Shown here: positions 53,999 through 62,912 of the stretch, in pieces
Numbering within the stretch: the first letter of the stretch is position 1
Layout of the letters: every line of letters starts with the position of its first letter
Source of the DNA: CBDUXP01 sp965371225 [NCBI: uncultured bacterium]
Lineage (GTDB): Bacteria; Abyssobacteria; SURF-5; CBDUXP01
Direction: 5' to 3'
DNA length: 64,000 bases
Assembly: GCA_965371225.1 (NCBI GenBank)
Contig: CBDUXP010000016.1
Coordinates: 11,705 to 75,704, forward strand
Notes under the pieces: generated by a model
Told to the model about the DNA's origin: nothing
Seen by the model: the letters and a program-made list of their open reading frames with translations, nothing else
Databases searched by the model: none
Position numbers and translations under genes: made by a program

Positions 53999-55153
53999 TT
54001 AGACGTCTTTGGGCAGCCCGAGGATACGCTCGGCGATAATGTTCTTCTGGATGTTCGGCGTGCCGCCGCCAATCACCACGTCGGGCCACGAGAGGGCCAG
54101 GTGTTGCCATCGGCCGCCATCGGGCACGATGTCCGCCCCGCCATCAAGCGGCCCGCGGCTGCCCTGAATCTCCAGCGCCAGTTCGCCCAGTTCGACTTCC
54201 AAGGCGGCGCGGTGCAGCTTGTTGACGGAGGTCTCGCTGCCGAGGGGCTCGCCGCGCAGTTGCTTGGTGAGGTACCGCAGTCCGTTGAGCCGCATGGCTT
54301 CGATGCGCGTGTCTGCGTGGGCGATGCGCCGGCGGATGGCCAGGATGTCCGCAGCGGCGGTCCCGTTGCGCGTGCACTGCTTCGCCAGTTCCTTTATCCC
54401 CTCCAGGTTGCGCTGCAGGGCGGTCACGTCGGAGATGCTGGACCGCTCGTGGGCCAGCGCGGAGACGGTGACCTTCCAGCCTTCCCCTTCCTGGCCGAGC
54501 CGGTCCGCGACCGGCACCCGCACGTTGTCGAAGAAGACTTCGGCGAACATGCTCCCGCCGGACATGTTTTGGATGGGCCGCACGGTGATGCCGGGATCGT
54601 CCATGGACACCAGCAGGCACGTAATGCCTGCGTGCTTGGAGGTCGAAGCGTTGTCCGTACGGACCAGCAGGATCATCCACTGGGAAAACATGGCGATGGA
54701 GGTCCAAATCTTCTGGCCGTTGACGACGTACTCGTCGCCGTCGCGCACGGCGCGGCACGCCAGCGAGGCCAGGTCGCTGCCCGAGTTCGGCTCGGAGTAG
54801 CCGGTGCACCATTGCAGTTTGCTGTCCAGGATGTCTGGAATGAAGCGCTGCTTCTGCTCCGGCGTGCCGTACTGCACGATCGCGGGGCCGACCCAGGCGA
54901 GGCCCATGTAACACGTGCCGAGGGGCGGCGCCTTCGCGCGGGCCATCTCCTCTTTGAGGATGGCCTGCTGGCTGATGGAGCCGCCACCGCCGCCCACGTC
55001 TTTGGGCCAGGCGAAACCCACCCAATGCTTCTCGCGCACTTTGGTCTGCCACGCCTCGGAATCCCCGCTGCCCCGCGCGGGGTGGTGTTCCTCGATGAAC
55101 TGCCGCACCTCGGCGCGGAACGCTTCTTCTTCGGGTGTGAAATCGAAATCCAT
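53999..55153 (-). CDS. acyl-CoA dehydrogenase
   Basis: A 384-residue ACAD. 'MDFDFTPEEEAFRAEVRQFIEEHHP' is the N-terminal helix. 'WCTGYSEPNSGSDLASLAC' and 'VVNGQKIWTSIAMFSQWMILLVRT' form the FAD pocket, and 'GGGTPNIQKNIIAERILGLPKDV' is the family end. The substitution of S-E-P for the usual T-E-P is common in this branch. ATG 55153 follows GGGAGG and overlaps the TGA of the partner gene (TGATG). The pair probably forms a heteromeric dehydrogenase, as for the pair at 21403/22584. Confidence 0.93.
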   Translation of the reverse strand: MDFDFTPEEEAFRAEVRQFIEEHHPARGSGDSEAWQTKVREKHWVGFAWPKDVGGGGGSISQQAILKEEMARAKAPPLGTCYMGLAWVGPAIVQYGTPEQKQRFIPDILDSKLQWCTGYSEPNSGSDLASLACRAVRDGDEYVVNGQKIWTSIAMFSQWMILLVRTDNASTSKHAGITCLLVSMDDPGITVRPIQNMSGGSMFAEVFFDNVRVPVADRLGQEGEGWKVTVSALAHERSSISDVTALQRNLEGIKELAKQCTRNGTAAADILAIRRRIAHADTRIEAMRLNGLRYLTKQLRGEPLGSETSVNKLHRAALEVELGELALEIQGSRGPLDGGADIVPDGGRWQHLALSWPDVVIGGGTPNIQKNIIAERILGLPKDV

Positions 55154-56271
55154 CAGAGACCTCCCAGCGCGGCCACCCGCTCGTAGTGGAACTCGGCGTC
55201 GCCGAAGATGGGCCGCACCCACTTCGCGCGCTTGAGGAACAGGTGCGCGTCGTACTCCCACGTGTAGCCGATGGCGCCATGCAGTTGGATGACGTCGATG
55301 CCGATGCGCGGGAAGGCTTCACTGGCATAGGCCTTGGCCCGCGACACCGCTATCGACAGGTCGCCGCGATCCTCGTCCAGACACCAGGCGGCGTAATACA
55401 CCAGCGACTTGAACGACTCGATGTCCACATACATCTCGGCCAGCGGGTGCTTGACACCCTGGTACACGCCGATGGGCTGGCCAAATTGCACGCGCTCTTT
55501 CGCGTACTCGGTGGTCAGGTTGTGCGCCGCCTCCGCCGCGCCCACGGCTTCCGCGGTGACGGCGGTAGCCCCCGCGTTGACGATGCGGGTGATCGCCTCG
55601 CCGCCGCCGCCGGTCAGTATGGCGTCCTCCGCAACGGCCACCCCGTCAAGTGACAGCCGGCCCAGACGTTTCGTCAAGTCGATGCCGGGCCAGTCCTTGG
55701 CTGATACGCCCGCTTGACTCCGCTCGATCGCGGCGAGCGCGGGCTCACCGTCGCGGCGGAAGGCTACGACGAACAGATCTGCGGCGGCCGCATATTGCAC
55801 GAAGCACTTCTCGCCCGACAGCACCACACCTCCGGCGTCGGGCTGCGCCGCCATTTGGATGCCGCTGAGGTCCGGGGTATCGGCCTCCTCGACAAGGGCC
55901 ACGGTGCCGATCAGGCTGCCGTCGGCTAGGCCGGGGATCCACCGGGCCTGCTGCGCCGCGCTCCCGGCGCGCCGTAGCGCCTCGATGGCCAGCGTGGTGG
56001 GGATGAGCGGCGAGGGAAAGAGGCTGCGGCCCGTCTCCTCCAGCAGCACGACAAGATCGACCCAGCCGAGGTCAGCGCCGCCGTGCTCTTCGGAGACGAT
56101 GAGGCCGAGCCAGCCGAGCTGCGCGATCTGCTGCCAGTGCGCGCGGGAGAAGCCGTCCCCCGCGTGGTCTTCGGTGACCGTCCGCACCTGTGCCAGGGAT
56201 GCATGCTCGTCCAAGAACCTGCGCACCTCCCGGCGCAGCAGCTCTTGCTCTTCCGTGAATCCAAAGTTCAT
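55153..56271 (-). CDS. acyl-CoA dehydrogenase (partner subunit)
   Basis: A 372-residue ACAD-family protein. It starts 'MNFGFTEEQELLRREVRRFLDEH', has 'LGWLGLIVSEEHGGADLGWVDLVVLLEE', and ends with 'IQLHGAIGYTWEYDAHLFLKRAKW', the region around the catalytic base. The middle FAD motif is weak ('GTVALVEEADTPDLSGIQ'), as in non-catalytic subunits of alpha2beta2 dehydrogenases. AAAGAGG lies seven bases before ATG 56271. It is the first gene of a two-gene operon. Confidence 0.9.
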   Translation of the reverse strand: MNFGFTEEQELLRREVRRFLDEHASLAQVRTVTEDHAGDGFSRAHWQQIAQLGWLGLIVSEEHGGADLGWVDLVVLLEETGRSLFPSPLIPTTLAIEALRRAGSAAQQARWIPGLADGSLIGTVALVEEADTPDLSGIQMAAQPDAGGVVLSGEKCFVQYAAAADLFVVAFRRDGEPALAAIERSQAGVSAKDWPGIDLTKRLGRLSLDGVAVAEDAILTGGGGEAITRIVNAGATAVTAEAVGAAEAAHNLTTEYAKERVQFGQPIGVYQGVKHPLAEMYVDIESFKSLVYYAAWCLDEDRGDLSIAVSRAKAYASEAFPRIGIDVIQLHGAIGYTWEYDAHLFLKRAKWVRPIFGDAEFHYERVAALGGL

Positions 56272-56500
56272 GGCCCGACCTCTTTCCGATCGTAGTCTGC
56301 ACGGCCGCCGCGCAGGGCGGAGATCTTCCGCGGGATCCGCCGCAATTCGGCAACGGGGCGCCACCCGTCCGGGCACGAGCGTGGAACCTGCGCCAACACT
56401 ATATATGCCGCGGGCCAGGTCGCGAGGATGCGTCGAGTCCCTGGCCGGGTTATCCGCGAATCAGGAGCCGGCACGAGGGGCCCTTCCGGCCCCTTCCGGT

Positions 56501-56528
56501 GGCGGAGGCGGAGGGAACCGAACCCGAA
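56501..56528 (-). repeat. tmRNA/tRNA 3'-end-like sequence, copy A (possible att scar)
   Basis: This 28-base sequence matches copy B at 62913-62940 in 25 positions, in the same orientation. On the minus strand it reads like a T-arm plus acceptor end (TTCGGGTTCGGTTCCC then CCGCC...). It is more decayed than copy B. It lies just after the methyltransferase stop at 56538. Confidence 0.5.
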
Positions 56529-56537
56529 CGAATCCGG

Positions 56538-57215
56538 CTACCCGGTGCAGACGGACAATTCAAAACCGTCCGAAATGTGCAACGTGGTGGATTCGAATCC
56601 GTTCGCACCCGACTGGACGTAGTCCACGTAGGGTCGCAGGTCGCGCTTGAAGGTAAAAATGTTGTCGGCCATCACAATCGCGCCGGGACGAAGTCGCGGC
56701 TTCAGCAACTTGAGGACCGGAAGATAGAGATCTTTCCAGCCGTCGATGAGAACAAGATCCACGGGCCCGGGCACCTCTGTAAGAGTCTGCAGCGCGTCGC
56801 CCAATCGCACGTCGACGAGGTCATCCAGTCCCGCTTCGGCCAGGTTGGCTGCGGCGCGTTCGTGCTTGGACGGTTCGATCTCTGTGCCGACCACACTGCC
56901 GCCACCGTTGTCCCGCACTCCGGCAGCCAGGTAGATGGTCGAAATGCCGAATGACGTGCCGAACTCGACAACCTGTTTCGCGCCGGTCGCCCGGACCATC
57001 AGGTACAGGTATTCCCCCTGCTCCCGCGAGATGGGGATGTAACAGCCCTTCAGCGCCTCGGGGCTGATGACCTGGGAGAAACTCTGTCCCGTCAGCTTCC
57101 CGATGAGCAATCGCGGCAGCAACCCCAGGAACTTCCACCGGTCCCCCTTCGCTTCCTGGTGCAGACGAGCCAGGGTGTTGTGCACCCGCGCGGAATGCAA
57201 TGTGTTGGTGGTCAT
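56538..57215 (-). CDS. class I SAM-dependent (O-)methyltransferase
   Basis: A 225-residue protein. 'ISREQGEYLYLMVRATGAKQVVEFGTSFGISTIYLAAGV' contains SAM motif I (E-F-G-T-S-F-G), 'VVGTEIEPSKHERAAANL' is motif II, 'VDLVLIDGWKDLYLPVLKLLKPRLRPGAIVMADNI' gives the metal/catalytic Asp region of catechol-O-methyltransferase-like enzymes. The substrate is unknown. ATG 57215 follows AAGGAG five bases upstream. It lies next to the att-like copy A and upstream in the same direction as the carboxylase operon but 115 bases apart. Confidence 0.88.
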   Translation of the reverse strand: MTTNTLHSARVHNTLARLHQEAKGDRWKFLGLLPRLLIGKLTGQSFSQVISPEALKGCYIPISREQGEYLYLMVRATGAKQVVEFGTSFGISTIYLAAGVRDNGGGSVVGTEIEPSKHERAAANLAEAGLDDLVDVRLGDALQTLTEVPGPVDLVLIDGWKDLYLPVLKLLKPRLRPGAIVMADNIFTFKRDLRPYVDYVQSGANGFESTTLHISDGFELSVCTG

Positions 57216-57329
57216 GTGGACTCCTTGGACCGCCTTCGGCATGGGGGCCGCCGACGGCGGTTCGGTTCGCTGTGGCTCACGGTTCGCGACCGGCGCGGGC
57301 CGAAGCGTCTAGCACCCGTGGGGCCCCGA

Positions 57330-57518
57330 TTATGCGACGGCGGTCCCTTCCAACTCGGCCATGAGGTCGGGGAATGCGGGTCGCGCGCCATCCCACAGCG
57401 TCTGCGCTGGCTTCACATCGGCCTCGGCGAGACGGCCTGTCAATGCGTCAACGTTCGCGACTATGGCGTCCACATCCGTGCTGCAAACGGTCAGGTGTAC
57501 CACAGTCGCCAATGTCAT
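57330..57518 (-). CDS. small protein coupled to the carboxylase operon, unknown
   Basis: A 62-residue open frame whose ATG overlaps the TGA of the biotin carboxylase gene (ATGA), so it would be translated with that operon. The sequence 'MTLATVVHLTVCSTDVDAIVANVDALTGRL' has no family I recognise. Small epsilon subunits of similar size assist acyl-CoA carboxylases in actinobacteria, but I see no clear likeness. It may be a genuine helper protein or a chance frame. Confidence 0.45.
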   Translation of the reverse strand: MTLATVVHLTVCSTDVDAIVANVDALTGRLAEADVKPAQTLWDGARPAFPDLMAELEGTAVA

Positions 57519-59449
57519 ACCTCGCCGGCAGTTTCGACCACGAGGAGGATCGTTCCCGCTTCCACCTGGTCGCCTTGGGCGACTCGGACCTCGGTGACGA
57601 CGCCGTCATGGGTGGCACGCATCGGATGTTCCATCTTCATCGCTTCGAGCACCAACAGCGTGTCCCCGGTATGTACAGAGTCGCCCGCCTTGACGCGCAG
57701 GTCGATGATCTTGCCGGGCATCTGGGCCACGAATCCCCCCGCGGTCTCCTCGAATCCCGGCAGCGTAAAGCGCGGCCGTTCGGTGAAGGCCAGGTCGCCG
57801 TTCGGCCCCTGGGTAATCAGCTGGTCGCCTGCACGGGTCACGCGCGCCTGGGTGCGGCGGCCCCCAATCTCCACGTCGATCCCGTCCTCGCGCCAGGCGT
57901 GGATGCGGGCGATCGTGCCGTCCGCGAAACGGAAGCTCCCGCCGCGAAGGGAACGATAGAGCACCGCTACGCTCGTCTCGCCGTGATCGAGGACGAGTTG
58001 CTGATCCGGGAAGCGGCCGTTGCGCCAGCCCGATGGCGCGGTTCCGAGCACCAGGGCCTTCGCCCGGTTCTCGCCCTGCACCCAGAGCGCGGCCACCTGC
58101 GCCATGCGCGTCCGCTCGTCGTCGCTGGGTTCGTGCGCGCGCGCCGGCTGGACGCGATCGATGAAGTCGGTCGTCGTGTCGCCGGCGAGGAACTCCGGCG
58201 TGCGCAGCGTGGCGACAAGGAAGTCGCGGTTGGTGACGACCCCGCCCAGGTGCGTGCGCGCCAGGGCGAGCGCAAGGCGGCCCGCGGCTTCACGCCGCGT
58301 CGGCGCGTGCGCGATCACCTTGGCGAGCATGGGGTCGAAGTCGGTGCCGATGACCGAGCCTGCCACCACCCCCGAGTCCCAGCGCACCTCCGGCGTCCGT
58401 GCAGGCACGAACGCGGCGAGCTGTCCGCTGGCGGGCAGGAAGTCGTTGGTCGGATCTTCCGCGTACAGGCGCGCTTCGATCGCCGCGCCGCGGAACGTGA
58501 TGTCACTCTGGGCGTAGCCCAGGGGCTCGCCGGCGGCGATGCGCAACTGCTCACGGACCAGATCGATGCCGGTCACCAGCTCGCTGACCGGGTGCTCCAC
58601 CTGGAGACGCGTGTTCACCTCGAGGAAAAAGAACTCCCCCGAGGCGTCGTCGAGCAGGAACTCGACCGTGCCGGCCGAGTGGTAGCCAAGCTCGCGGGCC
58701 AAGCGGAGCGCGGCTTCGCCCATCGCCTCGCGCAGCGCGGCATCGACACGCGGGGAGGGCGACTCTTCGAGAATCTTCTGGTGGCGGCGCTGGATAGAAC
58801 ACTCACGCTCGCCCAGGTGCACGAGCGTTCCGTGGGCGTCGCCCAGGATCTGGATTTCGATGTGACGCGCGCGCGGGATATACCGCTCAAGGAAGACCCG
58901 ATCGTCGCCGAAACCCCCGAGCGCTTCGCGTTGCGCCGCCGCCACAGATTCCTCGAGGGCGTCCGCCGAGGCGACAATGCGCATGCCCTTGCCGCCGCCG
59001 CCCGCGGCGGCCTTCACCATCAGCGGGTAGCCAACCGCGGCCGCGTCACCCGGATCATCAGAGCCCGGCAGGATGGGCACCTGCGCCTGTTGGGCGAGGG
59101 CCTTGGCGGCGATCTTGTCGCCCATCCGCTCAATAGCTTCGGGGGAGGGGCCAACCCACGCCATGCCTGCGGCGGCGACGGCGGTCGCAAAGCCCGCGTT
59201 CTCTGACAGGAAACCGTAACCGGGGTGGACGGCGCCGGCGCCGGTGGCCCGGGCGGCGGCGAGGATGGCGGCGGCGTCGAGATAGGACGTGTCGAGGCGC
59301 ACGGCTTCGTCGGCGTCGTGCACGAACGGGGCGTCGGCGTCGGCATCGACGTACACGGCCACGCAGCGGATACCCATGTCGTGGGCGCTGCGGATGACCC
59401 GGCGGGCGATCTCCCCGCGGTTGGCGATGAGGAGCGTCGTGAAGCTCAC
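57515..59449 (-). CDS. acyl-CoA carboxylase alpha subunit: biotin carboxylase plus biotin carrier domain
   Basis: A 644-residue protein like the alpha chains of methylcrotonyl-, geranyl- or propionyl-CoA carboxylase. The ATP-grasp part has 'LLIANRGEIARRVIRSAHDMGIRCVAVYVDADA', 'AAGGGGKGMRI' and 'EFFFLEVNTRLQVEHPVSELVTGIDLV'. The C-terminal biotin domain carries Lys605 in 'LVLEAMKMEHPM'. It carboxylates its own biotin with bicarbonate and ATP, then hands CO2 to the beta subunit encoded just upstream. The ATG overlaps the beta-subunit TGA (ATGA). The substrate cannot be fixed from the sequence. Confidence 0.93.
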   Translation of the reverse strand: MSFTTLLIANRGEIARRVIRSAHDMGIRCVAVYVDADADAPFVHDADEAVRLDTSYLDAAAILAAARATGAGAVHPGYGFLSENAGFATAVAAAGMAWVGPSPEAIERMGDKIAAKALAQQAQVPILPGSDDPGDAAAVGYPLMVKAAAGGGGKGMRIVASADALEESVAAAQREALGGFGDDRVFLERYIPRARHIEIQILGDAHGTLVHLGERECSIQRRHQKILEESPSPRVDAALREAMGEAALRLARELGYHSAGTVEFLLDDASGEFFFLEVNTRLQVEHPVSELVTGIDLVREQLRIAAGEPLGYAQSDITFRGAAIEARLYAEDPTNDFLPASGQLAAFVPARTPEVRWDSGVVAGSVIGTDFDPMLAKVIAHAPTRREAAGRLALALARTHLGGVVTNRDFLVATLRTPEFLAGDTTTDFIDRVQPARAHEPSDDERTRMAQVAALWVQGENRAKALVLGTAPSGWRNGRFPDQQLVLDHGETSVAVLYRSLRGGSFRFADGTIARIHAWREDGIDVEIGGRRTQARVTRAGDQLITQGPNGDLAFTERPRFTLPGFEETAGGFVAQMPGKIIDLRVKAGDSVHTGDTLLVLEAMKMEHPMRATHDGVVTEVRVAQGDQVEAGTILLVVETAGEV

Positions 59450-61095
59450 AGGCGGAACACTCCGTATCCACGTGCACCGGCGATGGGCGTATTGCGCACC
59501 GCTGAGAGGCAGATGCCCAGCACCGTGCGTGTGTCGCGCGGGTCGATGATCCCATCGTCGCTGATCGCCCCGGTAGCCTCGAGCGCCACCGAGCCCTGGT
59601 CCTGGACCGCCTCGACCATGGCGCGGAGCTGCTCGTCGGCTTCCTCGTCGAAAGGTTCGCCTTTTCGGGCGGCCTGTCCCCGGCGCACGATCGACATCAC
59701 ACCGGCAATCTGCTTGCCACCCATCACCGCGATCTTGGCGCTGGGCCAGATGAAGGTGAACCGGTTGTTGAACGCGCGCCCCCCCATGGCGTAGGTGCCC
59801 GCGCCATACGAGGCGCCGACGATGACCGTGAGGTGTGGCACCGTCGAATTGGTCACCGCGTTGATGAGCTGGGAGCCCTTCTTGATGATGCCGGTCTGCT
59901 CGAAGTCGCGCCCCACGATGAAGCCGGTCAGGTTCTGCAGGAACAGGAGAGGCACGTCGATCTGGTTGCAGAGTTGGATGAAGTGGGCACCTTTCTCGGA
60001 CGACTCGCCGTAGAGCACACCGTTATTGCCGAGGATGCCCACCGGATAGCCGTCGATGGACGCGAAGCCGCACACGAGCGTCTGCCCGTACCGCGGTTTG
60101 AACTCCTCGAAGCGCGATCCGTCGACGATGCGGCCGATCACGTCGCGAATCTCCACGGGACGCCGCAGGTCCGGGCTCATGATGCCCAGCAGCTCCTCCG
60201 GGTCTAGCACGGGCGGGTCGGGGCGGAGCGAGGGCTCCGGACCGGGCTTAGACCAGTTCAGGTGGGACACGATCTCGCGACAAAGCCGCAGCGCATCGCG
60301 TTCGTCCTCGGCCAGGTACTCGCCCAGGCCCGACATCTCCGCGTGCATCTGTGCGCCGCCGAGCGATTCATCATCCGACTCCTCGCCCGTCGCCATCTTC
60401 ACGAGCGGCGGCCCCGCCAGGAAAATTTTGGACTGCCCCTTGATGACCACGTTGTAGTCCGACAGGCCAGGCTGATACGCGCCGCCGGCCGTGGAGGACC
60501 CAAACACGATGCATACCGTGGGGATCCGCATTTTCGAAAGCTCGATCATCTCGTAGAAGAACCGCCCGGTCTCCGCGAAGTGCAGAACCTTTGCCGGGCG
60601 CGGCCCATCGCCACCCCCTGGCGGCCTCATGCGCAGGTCGGCGCCGGCGGATTCCACGAAGCTCACGTAGGGGAGGCGGTTGTCGCGGGCGATCTCGATG
60701 GCGCGCATCCACTTCTTGGCCGCGTAGGGCGTGAGCGCACCGCCCAGCACGGTGGGATCGTTCGCGAAGATCACGCACTCGACGCCGGCGATGACCCCGA
60801 TGCCGAGCACGGCGCCACCGCCAACTGCGTAGTCGGAGTTGTAGCCGGCGAGGCCGCTGATTTCGAGGAAGGGGCTATCGGGATCGAGAGCCAGAGCGAC
60901 GCGCTCGCGGACAGGCAGCTTGCCGCGCTTGGCGAGCCGTTCGTGGTGGCGGGCGCCTCCACCGAGCTCGGCCTCGTCCAGGAGCGTCTCGATTTCGTCC
61001 AGCTTTTGCAACATGGCGTCCCGGTTCTCCTGGAACTCGGGCATGCGCGGATCGAGGGTGGACCGCAGGGGCGGAGCGAGCAGAGGGGGTTGCAT
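59446..61095 (-). CDS. acyl-CoA carboxylase beta subunit (carboxyltransferase)
   Basis: A 549-residue carboxyltransferase of the MCC/PCC beta family. 'HHERLAKRGKLPVRERVALALDPDSPFLEISGLAGY' and 'LGIGVIAGVECVIFANDPTVLGGALTPYAAKK' are N-domain hallmarks. 'GILGNNGVLYGESSEKGAHFIQLCNQIDVPLLFLQNLTGFIVGRDFE' and 'GASYGAGTYAMGGRAFNNRFTFIWPSAKIAVMGGKQ' are C-domain hallmarks closest to the methylcrotonyl-CoA type. ATG 61095 has GAGG about six bases upstream; an in-frame ATG at 61155 lacks this. It starts the operon 61095-57330. Confidence 0.93.
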   Translation of the reverse strand: MQPPLLAPPLRSTLDPRMPEFQENRDAMLQKLDEIETLLDEAELGGGARHHERLAKRGKLPVRERVALALDPDSPFLEISGLAGYNSDYAVGGGAVLGIGVIAGVECVIFANDPTVLGGALTPYAAKKWMRAIEIARDNRLPYVSFVESAGADLRMRPPGGGDGPRPAKVLHFAETGRFFYEMIELSKMRIPTVCIVFGSSTAGGAYQPGLSDYNVVIKGQSKIFLAGPPLVKMATGEESDDESLGGAQMHAEMSGLGEYLAEDERDALRLCREIVSHLNWSKPGPEPSLRPDPPVLDPEELLGIMSPDLRRPVEIRDVIGRIVDGSRFEEFKPRYGQTLVCGFASIDGYPVGILGNNGVLYGESSEKGAHFIQLCNQIDVPLLFLQNLTGFIVGRDFEQTGIIKKGSQLINAVTNSTVPHLTVIVGASYGAGTYAMGGRAFNNRFTFIWPSAKIAVMGGKQIAGVMSIVRRGQAARKGEPFDEEADEQLRAMVEAVQDQGSVALEATGAISDDGIIDPRDTRTVLGICLSAVRNTPIAGARGYGVFRL

Positions 61096-61202
61096 AACGT
61101 TCCTCTTCCGGGGGAGTCCCATGACCGCAGGAGCCCGCTTCGGGGCCTGCCGCATCGTGGTGGCGCAAAGGGTAACAGGCTAGACACTGACTGACAATAA
61201 AC

Positions 61203-61670
61203 ATGACCGCTCCCCCCCAGGGCGCCGGCGGGCTGGAGCGCGAGGGTCTGGCGCTGCAGGCGGCCTGGACCGAGAACCGGAAGAAGGGGTTCCAACCGCT
61301 GCCCGTCGACGTGGGCGCGCTCCTAGTTCAGGAGGCGGCTGGGAAGGCCTACGACGAGCCGCTGCTGACCGTGCCGTCGCACCCGGCGCGCGGACTCGAC
61401 CTCGATCTCAAGGCCGCCGGCATCCGGAAGCGCGCCGCGCGCGGCAAGATCGACTTTCACGCACTGCGAAACACCTTCATCACCATGACCATCGAGGCCG
61501 GGGCGTCCGTCAAGGAAGCGCAGACACTCGCCCGCCATGCGTCCCCCGACCTGACCTTCAACGTGTACGCACGGGCGCGGGAGGAGCGCCTGAGCGCCGT
61601 GGCGGAGGCGTTGGCGGGTCCGGTGCTGAACGGGAATGGGGTTGGGCTGTCGTCGTCTAACCATTCGTGA
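61203..61670 (+). pseudogene. tyrosine recombinase/integrase, C-terminal remnant
   Basis: A 155-residue frame that starts inside the catalytic domain. 'KIDFHALRNTFITMTIEAGASVKEAQTLARHASPDLTFNVYARA' shows the conserved H-x-x-R, the second 'ARHASPDLT' His and the nucleophile Tyr of phage-type integrases. The N-terminal arm- and core-binding parts are missing, and a stop codon lies directly upstream. So this is a decayed integrase, oriented away from the carboxylase operon. Confidence 0.8.
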
Positions 61671-61827
61671 TGGTCGCGAGGTAGGACAGCGCTGGCCTAC
61701 CGCCCGCCGCCTCCGGAAGTGATCGTTGCCTTGCCGTGTCGAGCGGGTCCGGTCCATTCCGCTTCAGCTCCCCGCACAGGCGCTGGCCCTAACATAAACT
61801 GTGGTACGACAAGTGAGGGCAGGTCAC

Positions 61828-62517
61828 ATGGGTATGCCGTCCGACGAAAATCAGCTACTAAATGAAGCGCGGGATTTTGTATCTCGCTTTCGCGCCAGTC
61901 TTTCCCCGGAAATACGTGCCGCAGACCTGACAATGCACTCCAAGGTCCCATTTAAGGCAGCCACATTGCGAGAGGCCTATTTTTATCGCATGACGGAACT
62001 TTCAGCGGCCGCATGCTCGCTCTACGAAGACAAACTTTACTTATCAGGCCTAATAGTGACTAGAGCTGTTATTGAAACGCTGGCTGCGCTTTACTATCTG
62101 AAAGAGGCCGTTTCCACATTCCTGGAAAAGCCGGACATTGAAATACTGGATCAAGTCTTGATGGCCGGACTGTCGGGATCCAGGCATCCGGATGCAAAGG
62201 CGGACGGACTGCCGTCCAGCATCAACATAATGACTATGATCAAGCACCTTGATCGATCTATTCCCCAACTAGAAAATCACTACAATTGGCTATCGGAAAT
62301 GGCCCATCCCAATTCCCTGGGGGTCGTTAACACATACGCAAGAACAAACGCGGAGACCCTGACTGCAGAGTTTACGGTCGACAAGTTATCCGACGAGATC
62401 TTGCCTGGCACGAAACTGTTGCTGGCTTGTTTAGCCACTTTCGAGGATGGTTACAACGAACTTGCGGAACTACTGTCGCTTCTCAATGCCGCCTGTAATG
62501 GAACGGCACAACACTAA
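61828..62517 (+). CDS. HEPN/DUF5677-like helical protein, lower GC, likely transferred
   Basis: A 229-residue mostly helical protein. 'SAAACSLYEDKLYLSGLIVTRAVIETLAALYYLKEAV' and 'HYNWLSEMAHPNSLG' resemble DUF5677/AbiV-like HEPN-fold proteins, some of which are abortive-infection toxins. An R-x4-6-H RNase motif is not clearly present. Its base composition is markedly more AT-rich than its neighbours and codon use differs, so it is probably horizontally acquired. It lies between an integrase remnant and palindromic sequence. ATG 61828 has AGG five bases upstream; GTG 61801 is an alternative. Confidence 0.7.
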   Translation: MGMPSDENQLLNEARDFVSRFRASLSPEIRAADLTMHSKVPFKAATLREAYFYRMTELSAAACSLYEDKLYLSGLIVTRAVIETLAALYYLKEAVSTFLEKPDIEILDQVLMAGLSGSRHPDAKADGLPSSINIMTMIKHLDRSIPQLENHYNWLSEMAHPNSLGVVNTYARTNAETLTAEFTVDKLSDEILPGTKLLLACLATFEDGYNELAELLSLLNAACNGTAQH

Positions 62518-62551
62518 CCCCGTCTGCTGGCAAGCATCCACATTTGGACTC

Positions 62552-62570
62552 GCCAGACCCGGGGTCTGGC
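62552..62570. repeat. 9-bp palindrome after the HEPN-like gene
   Basis: GCCAGACCC and GGGTCTGGC flank a single base. It begins 35 bases after the stop at 62517 and could fold in RNA as a terminator stem or in DNA as a REP-like palindrome; no T-run follows. Confidence 0.6.
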
Positions 62571-62744
62571 TCTGGTTCTCCCAGCCATCAGACCCGGCGC
62601 CGCCGCAGCCCGTGGCGCAACCGGCTGCCATGGGCGAACCTCGCGGGTCGCCGCTATAGGAAATGGGAAGGCCATGACCGGCCCCCTGAATCTGGTCCAA
62701 GGCTCATGCAAGTATCGTTGGCTGTTGGGCACAGGCGCAAGGAC

Positions 62745-62769
62745 GGCCGGTCAGGGGCCGGCCTATTTT
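62745..62769 (+). terminator. terminator-like hairpin
   Basis: GGCCGG and CCGGCC pair around a 7-base loop and are followed by TATTTT. The stem is short but all G-C. It is about 230 bases after the HEPN-like gene, so it may terminate that transcript. Confidence 0.4.
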
Positions 62770-62772
62770 GGA

Positions 62773-62832
62773 ATCTAGGGGGCAATGTAAGGTCAGACCT
62801 TGCATCATCTTGGACACGGGCTTGCCCCCTAG
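62773..62832. repeat. nested inverted repeat, REP/MITE-like
   Basis: The outer arms are a perfect 12-bp inverted repeat (TCTAGGGGGCAA / TTGCCCCCTAGA). Within them, AAGGT-CAG-ACCTT is a smaller palindrome. The 60-base unit would form a branched hairpin or cruciform, as REP sequences or small non-autonomous elements do. Copy number elsewhere in the genome is unknown. Confidence 0.65.
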
Positions 62833-62912
62833 ATGGCCCCTTTTCGTGCGCGGTGCGGAAAGAAGAAAGCCGGAAGCCGCTCCGAATGAGCAACTTCCGA
62901 CTCGGTTTCTTC

